From Hippophae tibetana (taxonomy: Eukaryota; Streptophyta; Magnoliopsida; Rosales; Elaeagnaceae): 64,000 nucleotides of DNA. The number at the start of each line of letters is the position of its first letter. Position 1 is the first letter of the stretch. The stretch is taken from the NCBI GenBank assembly GCA_037013495.1, contig CM072801.1, positions 11,642,501 to 11,706,500 of the forward strand, read 5' to 3'. Of the stretch, positions 25,601 to 35,864 are shown piece after piece. Made by a program: the position numbers and the translations under genes. Below the pieces are notes generated by a model, which saw only the letters and a list, made by a program, of their open reading frames with translations, searched no databases and was not told where the DNA came from.

Positions 25601-28600
25601 AAAGTTGTAATTCTCCCATCTGCGAAGTGTTTGACAAATAAAGTGTGGTCTGCATATGTCTAAGGGTATCCATCCTGTTTGAGGACCTTGGTAAATTTTT
25701 CGAACCATGCTCTAGGTGACTGTTTAAGTCCATATAGTGCCTTTCTCAACTTGCATACCTTTCCTTGTGTATCTTTAGTCTCAAAGCCAGGAGGCACATC
25801 CATGTAAACTTCTTCGATCAAATCTCCATTTAAGAATGCGTTCTTGACATCAAGTTTAAGTAGTGGCCAATCCTCATTAACTGCAATAGACATCAATACA
25901 CGAACTGTGTTAAGTTTTGCTACAGGAGTAAAAGTCTTTTGATAATCAATTTCATATGATTGGGTGAATCCTTTAGTCACTAGTCGAGCTTTATATCTGT
26001 CGATGTTTTCATTTGCCTTATGTTTAAATGAGAATATCCATTTACAACCCACTGTCCTCTTTCCATGTGGTGGCTTTGTTAACATCCATGTACCATTCTT
26101 TTCAAGTGCAGTGTATTCTTCTAAGGTTGCCTTGTGCCATTCAGGAACTTTTAGAACCTCGTTGACAGAATTAGGAATCTTGATGTTGTCTAGGGATGTC
26201 ACAAATGCCTGAAATTTTGGGGATAGATTTGCGTAAGAAATGTAACTTCGAAGGGGATGATGAGTGCATGATCGAACACCTTTTCTCTGTGCAATAGGAA
26301 GATCAAACTCAAGGTCAGAACCTAGTGTTGGACTAGATTCTGCTTCATCTTGTAATCTCTCAGATTCAGTCTGGCGCGGGAGAGATTCTTGGCTTTGCTG
26401 ATTTCGTGTGGGCAAGTCAAAGTTTCTCTTTTTTTCATAGACTTTTATGGCATCATTAGGAAGGAGAAGATGTCTAGGATAGACAATGAGAGATTAATTA
26501 AGTTTGGAAGGAGAATCTGGAATGGGAACTAGGTTGGAAGAGGAAAAGGTAGTGGAAGATAATTGAGATGGTAGGTTCGGTTCAATGAGTGATGACCAAT
26601 CCCAATTTTGTAATTCATTCGTGTGATTCTCTCCCTGAATTGCAGAATTAGAATAGAATGGGGTTTCTTCAAAGAAAGTAACGACCATGGAATTGTAAAA
26701 CTTATGAGTGATGAGAGAGAAACATTTGTAGCCTTTTTGATTGGCTGAGTAACCAAGGAAGATGCATTTAAGGGAACGAGGATCAAGTTTACCACGATAT
26801 TGTGAATGAATATGGACAAAAACAGTGCAACCAAAAATCTTGAAAGAAATTTGTGACACAAGTTGTGAGGTAGAGTATTGATCTTGAAACACTTGTAAAG
26901 GTGAGTGAAATTTGAGAACTCGGGAAGGCATTCAATTGATCAAGTGTGTTGCAGTAAGAATGGCTTCACCCCAAAATGTTTTAGGAACATTGGTTTGAAA
27001 GAGCAAAGTTCGGACAACCTCAAGTATACGACGGTTCTTACGTTCAGCTACACCGTTTTGTTGTGGTGTGTCAACGCAGGAGCTTTGTTGGACAATACCA
27101 TGTGATTTAAGATATTTACTAAGATCGGAATTAAAAAAATCCCTAGCATTGTCAGTTTTTAGGATTTGAATATGGGCATTAAACTGAGTTTGGATCATGG
27201 CATGAAAAAATGGAAATATATGCTTGGTTTCATATTTGTCTTTCATAAGAAATGTCCAACACAATCGAGTATGATCATCAACTAGGTGTAAAAACCATCT
27301 AGCACCAGTAATACTGGGAATGCGACATGGTCCCCAAATGTCACCGTGAATGAGAGAAAAATGGTGACTTGGTTTGTGCGTACGTAGTGAAAAAGTATTT
27401 CGAGTATGTTTTGTCAATTGACAAACTTCACAACGAAATAAATTTGGATTTATATTGATGAATAAGGATGGAAACAAACGTTTCAAGTACAAAAAATTTG
27501 GATGACCTAGGCGAAAGTGTCACCGCATGATTTCACTTTCTTTATCAGTACGACTATTAGACTTAAGATTATGACTCAATTGACATTGATGACTAACAGA
27601 ATGGATTGAAGGAGTGTTGATGTCAAGAACATAGAGGCCTGCACGAAAATTAGCACTTCCAATCATCTTCCCCGAGCTCAGGTCCTGAAAAACACAAGAT
27701 TTGGCCAAGAATTTAGTTTCACAGTTAAGGTCATGATTAAGTCTACTAACTGATATGAGATTGCAGTCAAAATCAGGCATAAATAACACAGATTTGAGGG
27801 TGAGGTTGTTCGAGAGACAAATGGTTCATGTTCCGACCACTGTGGTTCGAGTACCGCTGGCCACACGCACTGTTTGAAGTCTGTTACAAGGTGAGTAGGT
27901 TGTGAAAAGTGATTGATCACATGTTATGTGATTGGAAGCACCTGAGTCTACTATCCAAGATGAAGGGGGAAATTTGGCTGCATGCATTACTGAATTACTG
28001 GAGCTATGAGTGGGATTAATGTTTGATTTTTGTATAAGTTGTTGGAGGAGATCCAACTGATCCTTAGTGAATGGGACATGATTATCAGATTGAGATATGT
28101 CAGTAATTACAGCATTTTCTTTTGTCTCTCGGTCTCGATTTGTTTTCCAATCAGCAGGTTTTCCATGTAATCTCCGACAGATCTCCTTAAAATGCCCAGG
28201 CTTTCTACAATAGTCACACCATGTGCGACCTTTCCTTATTCGATTAGTGTCGGTATGTTGAGTATTACTTCGTGCAACACATGTACCAAAATCTGGTGAA
28301 TTGCTTTTGACTGTTGCAAATGTTGGGACTTCAGGAATCGTGGAAGGATTTAATTGTCCCAGCATAACACGTTTTCGGCTCTCCTCTCTGTGCATCTCAG
28401 AGAATGCCTCTCGTAGACTTGGTAATGGTTTTGTTCCAAGAATTCTACCCCTTATTTCATCAAGGGATTTATCGAGTCCCATCAAGAATTTGAAGACACG
28501 CTTAGTCTCCACAATTTTTCTAAAATATGCACGATCTTTTGGACATTTCCATTCATGTATCTCAAACAAGTCCAGCTGTTGCCAATGACGAGTAAGAGTT

Positions 28601-31600
28601 GTGAAATAAATAGTCACAGAGTCGTCGCCTTGGTGCAGGTCCTGGAGAGAACTCTCCACATAGAAGAGCTCGGAAGTGTTCTCACTACTGGAGAACGTTT
28701 CTCGTGCAGCTTCCCATATTTCTTTTGTTGTGGTGTACAACAAGAAATTTTCTCCTATTTCGGTTGTCATAGAACTGATTAACCAGGACATAATCAGATT
28801 ATTTTCTGCTTTCCAGATTCTGAAATCAACAGTATTGGGATCGGGTTTTGGGATATTTCCAATGAGGTATTCATCCTTGCTTCGTCCGCTTATGAACATC
28901 ATCGTTGATTGAGACCATTGAAGATAGTTTTGACCATTAAGTTTGTGTGTGATGATAGGGACGAGATTATTATCTGTGTTGCCTGATGTTAACCGAGGAG
29001 CAGTGAAAGTATTAAAAGAGTGATTAGATACAGAGGAATGTTCTTCCATGGTGAGTTGTTATTTGGAAATAAAAGAGATAGATAAGAGCAGTGGTTTTTC
29101 TGTCCAGAGTTTTGATACCATGAAGTTTTATGTATTTTACAGAAAAATTACTTCATTTTATTTCTTAATATCATATCCCTTTATATATACATTTGTTATG
29201 CCTAATACACTGCTGGAAGTTATTAATATACAACTGTAAATCAGGAAACTAACATCCTAAAAATAGGGGTTGGTTCCACCTTGAAAATCAGGAAAGTGCC
29301 CTTTTAAAATCAGGGGTTGTTTTCACCCTGAAAATCAGGGCTCCTAGGTTGATTTCCTCCAATATTATTTTGTGATTATTTGTCTCTTTATTGTTTATTT
29401 AATTTTTTTTTATTTTTCTTTCATTTTAATTTGAAGCTTAAGCCTCATACCACCTCAAAGGCTTATGCATCGCCTTAGTGGAAGGGGTTGGCATGGAGGC
29501 TAGAACACACCTTTTAAAACATTGACTTCAACTGTTACTCTTTCGTAATTTATAATTTATTTGATAACTGAATGAGCAAATTTTGCTGCAGGAATGCCCT
29601 GTAGGAACTTTTAAGAATGCCAGTGGATGTGATAAAGCACTTTGCCATGGTTGTCCACCACATGAGCTTCCACGCCGAGCGATATACATGAACATTCGGG
29701 GTATCTCTAATACCATTCTTTTTATTATGTTTTAGACAGCTACATTATAGGACACTTTATTTAGAAAATTTCCTCTATACGCTTTGGAGCTTTTCATTAA
29801 CTAGTTTTCTCTTACTTTTTTCTTCGAAACCTGGCTCCTCAATATCATTAAATTTTGAAACAGGTGGTGTTACTGAAACTCCTTGTCCATACAAGTGCAT
29901 TTCTGACAGATATCGCATGCCAAATTGTTATACTACATTTGAAGAGTTAGTATACACTTTCGGTGGACCCTGGTTATTTGGTTTTCTTCTATTAAGTTTC
30001 CTTGTCTTGTTAGCTCTAGCACTTAGTGTTGCACGAATGAAGTATTTCGGTTCTGAGGAGATATCTGCCAGCATCCCTGCTCAACATGGCTCTCAAATAA
30101 ATCATTCCTTCCCTTTCCTAGAATCGTTAAATGAGGTCTTGTTTTACCTTTATCTCTTTACTTTCAATTTTCTTTGTCTATAATGGTGACCTTATAATCA
30201 CCAATATTTAACCCTTAAGTGACTTGTGATGTGTTGTGCTAAGGTGATAATCATGTTTTTATTTAGGTTCTCGAAACTAATAGAAATGAGGAATCGCAAA
30301 CTCATGTTCATAGAATGTATTTCATGGGGCCAAATACTTTTAGTGAACCTTGGTATCTACCACACTCTCCTCCAGAACAAGTAACAGAAATTGTGTAAGT
30401 TAATTTTTTTCCTGTATCTAGTATGCCATTAGTTTGAGTGCCACTCCTTGTATTGGCCTTCTATGCTCTTGGATATGAGAAGATTTCATTTCGGAAATAT
30501 TATAATATGTATTTAATAAATAATCCGACTTCATTTTCGTGGTTGAAATGATGTACACATTTATCTTTTAATCCATTTGAAGTATTTAATTTACTTTGCA
30601 GATATGAGGATGCGTTCATTAGATTTGTGGATGAAATCAATGCTTTGGCTGCCTACCAGTGGTGGGAAGGATCAGTCTATAGTATTCTTTCTGTTTTTGT
30701 ATATCCACTAGCATGGTCATGGTTACAAAGATGTCGGAAGAAGAAATTGCAGCAACTTCGTGAATATGTGCGATCTGAATATGATCATGCTTGCTTGCGT
30801 TCTTGTCGATCACGTGCTCTCTATGAAGGACTTAAGGTTCATTTATTTCAGAAACATCATTCCTTCTATAATTCTTTACTTTTTTCATTATATATGGATT
30901 TCTCTTTCTATTACTTTGTGTCACTTTTAGTTGGAATTAAACTTTGGTACCTTTGGAGTAGGTTTTTTTCATTTTTTCCTTAAGAGAGAAAGAAAAGAGA
31001 GAAAAGGAAAATACTTATACCAGAGAGAAAACTTATGGATATATCAAATAGAGTAAGTATTATAAGATTTACCTTCCTTTAAGGTTAGCCTTTAAGGATT
31101 GGATCTCTCATGTTGTCATTATACAAAATTTACATGGTATCAGAGCTCCAATTGATTCAAATAGAAATATTTACATGGTCTTGTAAAAAGAAAGACAAAT
31201 GACCCAATTAGAAATTATAATATAATAAAAATAGGTTAAAAATATAAAGTGTTAAATCAAACGATTTAACACTTTGAAGGGGGATGTTAGTTCATAAAGA
31301 GATGAGTAATATGAGACTTATCTTTCTTTAAGGTTAATATTTCAGAATTGGGTATCATGATGTTTATACACTATACAAAATTTACAAGGTTTATATTTTG
31401 TCTTTTTCTTAAATGCATTGAGAAGACTTCTTATTTTTTGACGGTTGAAAATTTTTCCCGTGTGCTTTTCATATGAAAAGATCTCAAAGATGGTAGATCA
31501 ATGGTGCTTACATTTATTATGCTGAAAATCTACGTGCACAATTTAAACCTTCAATTCCTTCAAAATTTGTCTGTAAAGCCCAAACTATGAACAGTTCTCA

Positions 31601-34493
31601 AGACAATCTGTTTCATTTAAAAAAAAAAGGTGAGGAATAATTCCTTGAAAAGAAAAAGTTACTCTTGAATCAATGCAACCAACTTTCATCTTCCTGCTAA
31701 AAGAGACGGTTGCTTCTATGATTTCAGTTGTACCAACAATGTATAATTAGAATTTACTTTTGCTGTTGCAGGTAGCTGCAACTACTGATTTCATGCTTGC
31801 ATTTGTTGACTTCTTCCTTGGAGGAGATGAAAAGAGAGCTGATCTTCCACCCCGTCTTCACCAAAGGCTTCCTTTGTCATTAGTCTTTGGAGGGGATGGA
31901 AGTTACATGACTCCTTTTTCTCTCCACAGTGATAATATACTTACTAGTCTGATGAGTCAGGTAGCCCATCTGCTAACATTTTAAGGCTGTTCACAGTATG
32001 TCAGTATCTAATTTCTTGTTGGTTTTCTTAGTAACTTTCTCATATTTGTAATGTCCAGTCAATACCACCTACCATTTGGTATCGGTTTGTTGCTGGTCTA
32101 AATGCTCGTCTGCGTTTAGTATGTCGTGGACACTTAAGAATGACTTTTAGTCACGTTATCAGTTGGCTCGAGACCCATGGAAATCCAACATTAAGTAAAT
32201 ATGGTGTGCATGCTGATCTTGCTTGGTTTCAGCCCACAGCTTCTGGATATTGTCAATTTGGATTCGTGGTTTTTGCTACTGTAGATGTTAGTGTGCTACA
32301 ATCATGGTAACTGTTCGTTTTTTTGCTCGCTAATTTTCTCTTATGCTTATTATGATGTTGGGCTTATCTCTTTCCCCTTATGTAATCTGCAGTGTGGTAG
32401 GAACACATAGAGACTATTCAATGGACCATACAAGTGTAAGTGAACCTTTGATGGGACGTAAAAGATTCTTTGGAGGGATTTTGCAAAACAAGAACTTAAG
32501 AGCAATGAAAGAGAAAAAAAGCATATACTATCCTTTCTCTTTCTTAATTCGTAATGTTAAGCCAGTTGGGCATCAGGTATATAATTGCCTGAACTAATAA
32601 AGTTATTTATTTACCTATTTATTATTATTATTATTATTATTTGCTGCTCCGGTAACAATGAAAGTATCCTTGTAGTTATGTTTCCTCCTCATTGAATGCT
32701 AAATTCATTTGATGACCGTGAAAGATAATGGAGTGTAAAGTGTAAATAGTCTATAAACACTAGCATTTTAATCCCAAAAGGTTAATATTAAAGGAAGGTA
32801 AGACTCATATTACTTATAAATATTATACTATTATCATTATTAAAAGATTGTTCCACATTGTTTAAAAATGATACTAGTTTAATATTTACAAGTAATATTA
32901 GTCTTACTTTCCTTTGAAACTTCAATCAATTGGGCCACTCCTTAAAAATAAAATAAAATGATCTTACAAAAAAATGCAAGAAAAAAAATAAGCGACATAA
33001 GAATAAATAAAATAAGTTAAAAATATAAAATAATAGATTTTATAAGAGATAAAAATTCACATTTTGAGGGAACGTCAGAGATAATATCCAATATTAATTA
33101 AGTACAATACTATGATAAAGTTTTAAGCATTTTGAAGTTAATCTTTTTAAATTGAGTAACTTATAGAATAGAATTTGACACTTAGAATTTTTAAGCTAAA
33201 GAAAATCTTAGAATAGAATGTAAGCAATATTGTTGACTCACTAACTTAATTAAAGCTGAAATTGATTAATATCCTCCTCCTGAATTAAGCTGAAAGTTTT
33301 GGATCTTCATGTGTCTCATTTTATTTTTGCAGGATCTTGTTGGATTGTTCATCTCTACTGTACTGCTGGGGGATTTTAGCTTAGTATTGCTCAGTTTGCT
33401 GCAGCTGTATTCATTTTCTCTTCTGGCCTTTTTTATGGTCTTGTCCATCCCTCCTCTTGGCCTTATATTCCCGTTCCCGACTGGAATCAGTGCGTTGTTT
33501 AGTCATGGACCTAAACGATCAGCGGGTCTTGCACGTGTATATGCTTTATGGAATATCACATCATTGACCAATGTGGTATGTTAATGAACTCAAACTTCTT
33601 GGATTATATTCTTAGATGATCCCATATTAATGAAAAATCATATTTGATCTCTTTAACTTGTGTTTTCATAAAATATGATAATAATATTCTCATTATGGTT
33701 GATTAAACTATAATTAACTAGCAAGTGGAGTATCCAACTCTGATTACAATTAGTATAGGGGTTTAACTCTGCCTATTTCTGAATCTTTTCTTTGGTGGTT
33801 CTTATTGGCTCCTATTGACTATTTTTAGATTATATTCTATTATGATGAGACTTGAGATACAGATCTAATGTGTTATTTGCACAGGTTATTGCTTTCATAT
33901 GTGGATTAGTTCATTATACAACTTACTCAAGTAAAAAGCATCCTAACTTTCAATCCTGGAATTTTAGCATGTAAGTATATCTGATTAGCTAGAACATCAA
34001 TGATTCATTGTTATAGTTCTGTTATAGTTGGTCATTTGCTTTAAGGGCTCCTTAAAGTGGGGAAAGTTCAGTTGAGGACCCTGTGCTGTTTTTGTTAAAT
34101 ATAAACGGAGGATGTTCTTGGCCTTTTTGACCGGTTATCACATGTGGTCGCATGAGACGAATTGTACAAAAATATAAAAGTCAAAATAGAGTATTTTTAA
34201 ATAACATTTACACTTAACACCCACACGTATATCATGTATACATTGATAGAGTTTGAATTTACGTATTCACAGTTCAGCATGTACTATTGCATTGGTTACT
34301 ATCAATATTTATTGGTTTTGTTGATTGTTTTGATGGGAAATGCAGGGATGAAAGTGAGTGGTGGGTGCTTCCGTGTGCATTGGCCGTGTTTAAAATTATA
34401 CAGGCGCGGCTTATTGACTGCCACGTGGCTAACCAAGAAATTCAGGATCACTCTTTGTACAGCAATGACCCTGATGTGTTTTGGCAGTCATAA
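16603..34493 (+). CDS. Glycine-rich multi-pass membrane protein, At5g11700-like (22 exons)
   Basis: I recognise this as the plant family of At5g11700, At4g32920 and At5g47020, whose function is unknown; 'ephrin type-B receptor' labels for it are misleading. Exons read 16603-17432, 18117-18232, 18337-18545, 20391-20510, 21265-21393, 21486-21611, 21762-21817, 21894-21993, 22110-22227, 22368-22577, 22826-23156, 23642-23735, 29592-29700, 29864-30135, 30267-30394, 30602-30836, 31772-31960, 32059-32306, 32393-32576, 33333-33575, 33885-33970 and 34346-34493. All junctions keep frame, giving 1,426 residues. Features are a signal peptide (1-27), a Pro-rich stretch (50-63) and Gly-rich beta-repeat-like blocks to about residue 770. 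A Cys-rich module follows (about 808-871, GIFCEECPVGTF), then a membrane span near 884-906. Further hydrophobic spans lie in exons 16, 20, 21 and 22. The protein ends FWQS, like its homologues. The intron after exon 4 uses a GC donor. The topology suggests a large extracellular or lumenal N-terminal part, which is inference. Confidence 0.93.
17620..17700. repeat. Poly-C tract in intron 1
   Basis: After ten Cs and one T there are 23 uninterrupted Cs (17631-17653), then a further C/T-rich stretch to about 17700. In an otherwise AT-rich region this is extreme. The complementary strand is G-rich enough to fold as a quadruplex, and the C strand could form an i-motif. Homopolymer length in an assembly is unreliable. 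Confidence 0.9.
18670..19760 (-). mobile_element. Unclassified insertion in intron 3, possibly non-LTR retroelement
   Basis: About 1 kb of the 1.85 kb intron 3 differs in base composition from its surroundings. On the - strand it begins with a C/T-rich leader (19640 down to about 19450, rich in CCAxCC words) and ends in AT-rich sequence with 'tataaaattgtctctctttg' near 18740. A C-rich leader and AT-rich tail would suit an internally deleted LINE, but I see no reverse-transcriptase or endonuclease residues and no target duplication. It could equally be a captured genomic fragment. Confidence 0.3.
20200..20324. repeat. 31-bp minisatellite, four copies, in intron 3
   Basis: Units start at 20200, 20231, 20262 and 20293, each beginning 'aggaactgg' and ending 'ttatagt'. 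The middle two are identical, the first differs at one base and the fourth at a few. The array ends 66 bases before exon 4, within the region where a branch point would lie. Confidence 0.92.
20511..21264 (+). other. Non-canonical GC-AG intron
   Basis: Exon 4 ends ...GTTATTAAG and the intron begins gcaagt. The next exon starts after 'aaattcag' with ATATTTGGGGCACTTCGT. Joining here gives [14 protein letters not shown], which matches the family sequence (TIKVYGALRMTVK) without gap. The nearest GT downstream would add four bases and break frame. GC donors with an otherwise strong consensus (AAG|GCAAGT) are the usual minor class of U2 introns. Confidence 0.88.
23869..29524. mobile_element. hAT-type non-autonomous element (~710 bp) split by a copia insertion
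   Basis: The ends read inward are 'catggtttcaaaa' (left) and 'caatgttttaaaa' (right). They are flanked by a perfect 8-bp target duplication 'acttcaac' at 23861-23868 and 29525-29532. Inside both ends lie GGCTAGCC / GGCTAG and AAGGC-type words, as in plant hAT MITEs. Removing the copia element and one copy of its target site leaves about 710 bp with no coding capacity. It lies in intron 12 of the glycine-rich membrane-protein gene. The copia insertion into it must be the later event. Confidence 0.75.
24421..29361 (-). mobile_element. Ty1/copia LTR retrotransposon, broken, in intron 12
   Basis: The element is about 4.9 kb. LTRs lie at 24421-24626 and 29121-29361; both have TG...CA ends and are flanked by the 5-bp duplication 'atatt' (24416-24420 and 29362-29366). 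A primer site complementary to initiator tRNA-Met (TGGTATCA) follows the 5' LTR on -, and a purine tract precedes the 3' LTR. Parts in order on - are gag with a CCHC knuckle (within 27826-29049), then protease, integrase, reverse transcriptase and RNase H (within 24634-27825). It is broken, with roughly half a dozen interruptions in pol. The LTRs differ by a few substitutions per hundred plus small indels, suggesting an insertion on the order of one to a few million years ago (hand estimate). It lies antisense to the host gene and inside an older hAT-type element. Confidence 0.95.
31033..31386 (+). mobile_element. Miniature LTR retroelement (TRIM-like) in intron 16
   Basis: Imperfect direct repeats at about 31033-31134 and 31285-31386 share 'ctttaaggtta' and 'atacaaaatttaca'. 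The left one is followed at once by 'tggtatcagagctcc', a tRNA-Met primer-binding site, and the right one is preceded by a purine tract 'ttgaagggggatg'. There is no coding capacity, which is the TRIM layout. No matching 5-bp duplication was found. The repeat divergence is considerable, so it is old. Confidence 0.65.
32780..33090 (+). mobile_element. Related TRIM-like fragment in intron 19
   Basis: The stretch from about 32890 to 33085 follows the same order of phrases as the intron 16 element: 'cttactttcctttgaaac', a 'ggttaaaaatataaa'-like internal part, and a purine tract 'ttttgagggaacgtcag'. A partial inverted copy of its start lies at 32789-32815. I read it as a degraded relative of the same family. 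It is non-coding. Confidence 0.45.
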
Positions 34494-35864
34494 AATTATA
34501 TAGCCTTTTAGACGTCCTATTTTATTTTCTTGTTAATTTTATTGTTATTGTTATTGTTATTATTATTTATTTTATTTTATTTTGCATGAATTCAAAAGTC
34601 GTGGTGTGCCTTGTCAGGATTATATTTGTACAGAACCAATGTACTTTGGATGAGGATTGGGACAGCCCAATATTCTATTTTTATTTTCATTTCTTACGTT
34701 AGCTTCTTTTAATAAATGATTGATCCCCGTGGAGGCTTGAGTTTCCTTCTAGTATTAAAGTTTAATAATAATAATAATAATAATAAGGTTAATGATATTA
34801 TCATAATTAATTATTTTTGTTAAAGTATATAAAATTATCTTTTGAATGCTATACTATCATAATTTTTAATGCTTTTGTTATTGAATAAAGTTGTTAATGA
34901 AAAATAATTATGATAATAATAATTTAAATTATAAAAATATCACTTATCTCTTGAAATGACATTCTAAAGGGAAATATTGCTTTATATTATAAATATATTA
35001 TAATTATATTTTTTGTTTGATATAAATTATGTAAATTTGATTGTATTATGTACCATTTTAAATTTATTTTAAACTTAAAGTGTATATTTTTCCTTCTTTA
35101 AGGGGTGATGATTGAGAAAAAAAAATTATAAAATAAACAAAAGAATAAGGGTTGATACGTCAGTATAGTTGGAGTTCCCTTCACGCAACAATAATAAGTG
35201 TTCTAGCAAAAACAAATAAAAATAAGGGTTAACGTTATCTCATGTTTGTTGCCGGGTAAACAATAATTTATAAATTTGTTCGAATTTATAAATTTAATTT
35301 GATTTATTGAATTTGGATAGGATAAAATTAATAGATTTTATAATCGAATTGAAAAGTATATAACATTTTTAAATTTAAATTGATAAATTTTATAATTCTT
35401 TCTAATTTAATATAGATTTAATTATTATTAAAATTATAAATAAATATATATTTTATTTTATAATATATTATGTTTAAATTTTATATATATCACAATTATA
35501 TTAAATTATTATTTTAATTTTAAAAATAAATATATTAAATCTTTATAATAATTTAATAATTAATAAGAAAAAAAATTATTTTTTGATATTTTTACTTGGG
35601 ACTATAAATAATAAATTATGGTTGAGATGCATCAATTTATAATTTAAATATTATATATATCGTATTTTATATATAAAAATAATTTATAAATAAATTTTAA
35701 CATCAATATGATCTTATTTGATTTGAGAACTTGATTTATTTAGATTCAAATTAATTTAGATTGACATAAAATTAGAAAAATTCCATCTATGTAAGGTTAA
35801 GGAAGGATTTGTGTTCTTTTAGCATAAGACATTAGCATCAGTAAAATTGGATTGTAAGCGTTCT
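34494..35864. other. 3' flank of the glycine-rich gene and AT-rich intergenic DNA
   Basis: The first 250 bases probably include the 3' UTR: T-rich, with a 'ttaataaatgattg' possible poly(A) signal near 34709. An (AAT)n microsatellite lies at about 34763-34789. The remainder is AT-rich without recognisable genes. Confidence 0.55.

Noticed and set aside
24634-29049. Frames on - resembling a host polyprotein gene
   Set aside because: They belong to a copia element bounded by LTRs and a target duplication, not to a host gene.
29592-30135. Ephrin receptor-like identity for the glycine-rich gene
   Set aside because: Only the Cys-rich module (CxxC...GTF) resembles such receptors; there is no kinase or ephrin-binding domain, and the rest matches a plant-specific family.
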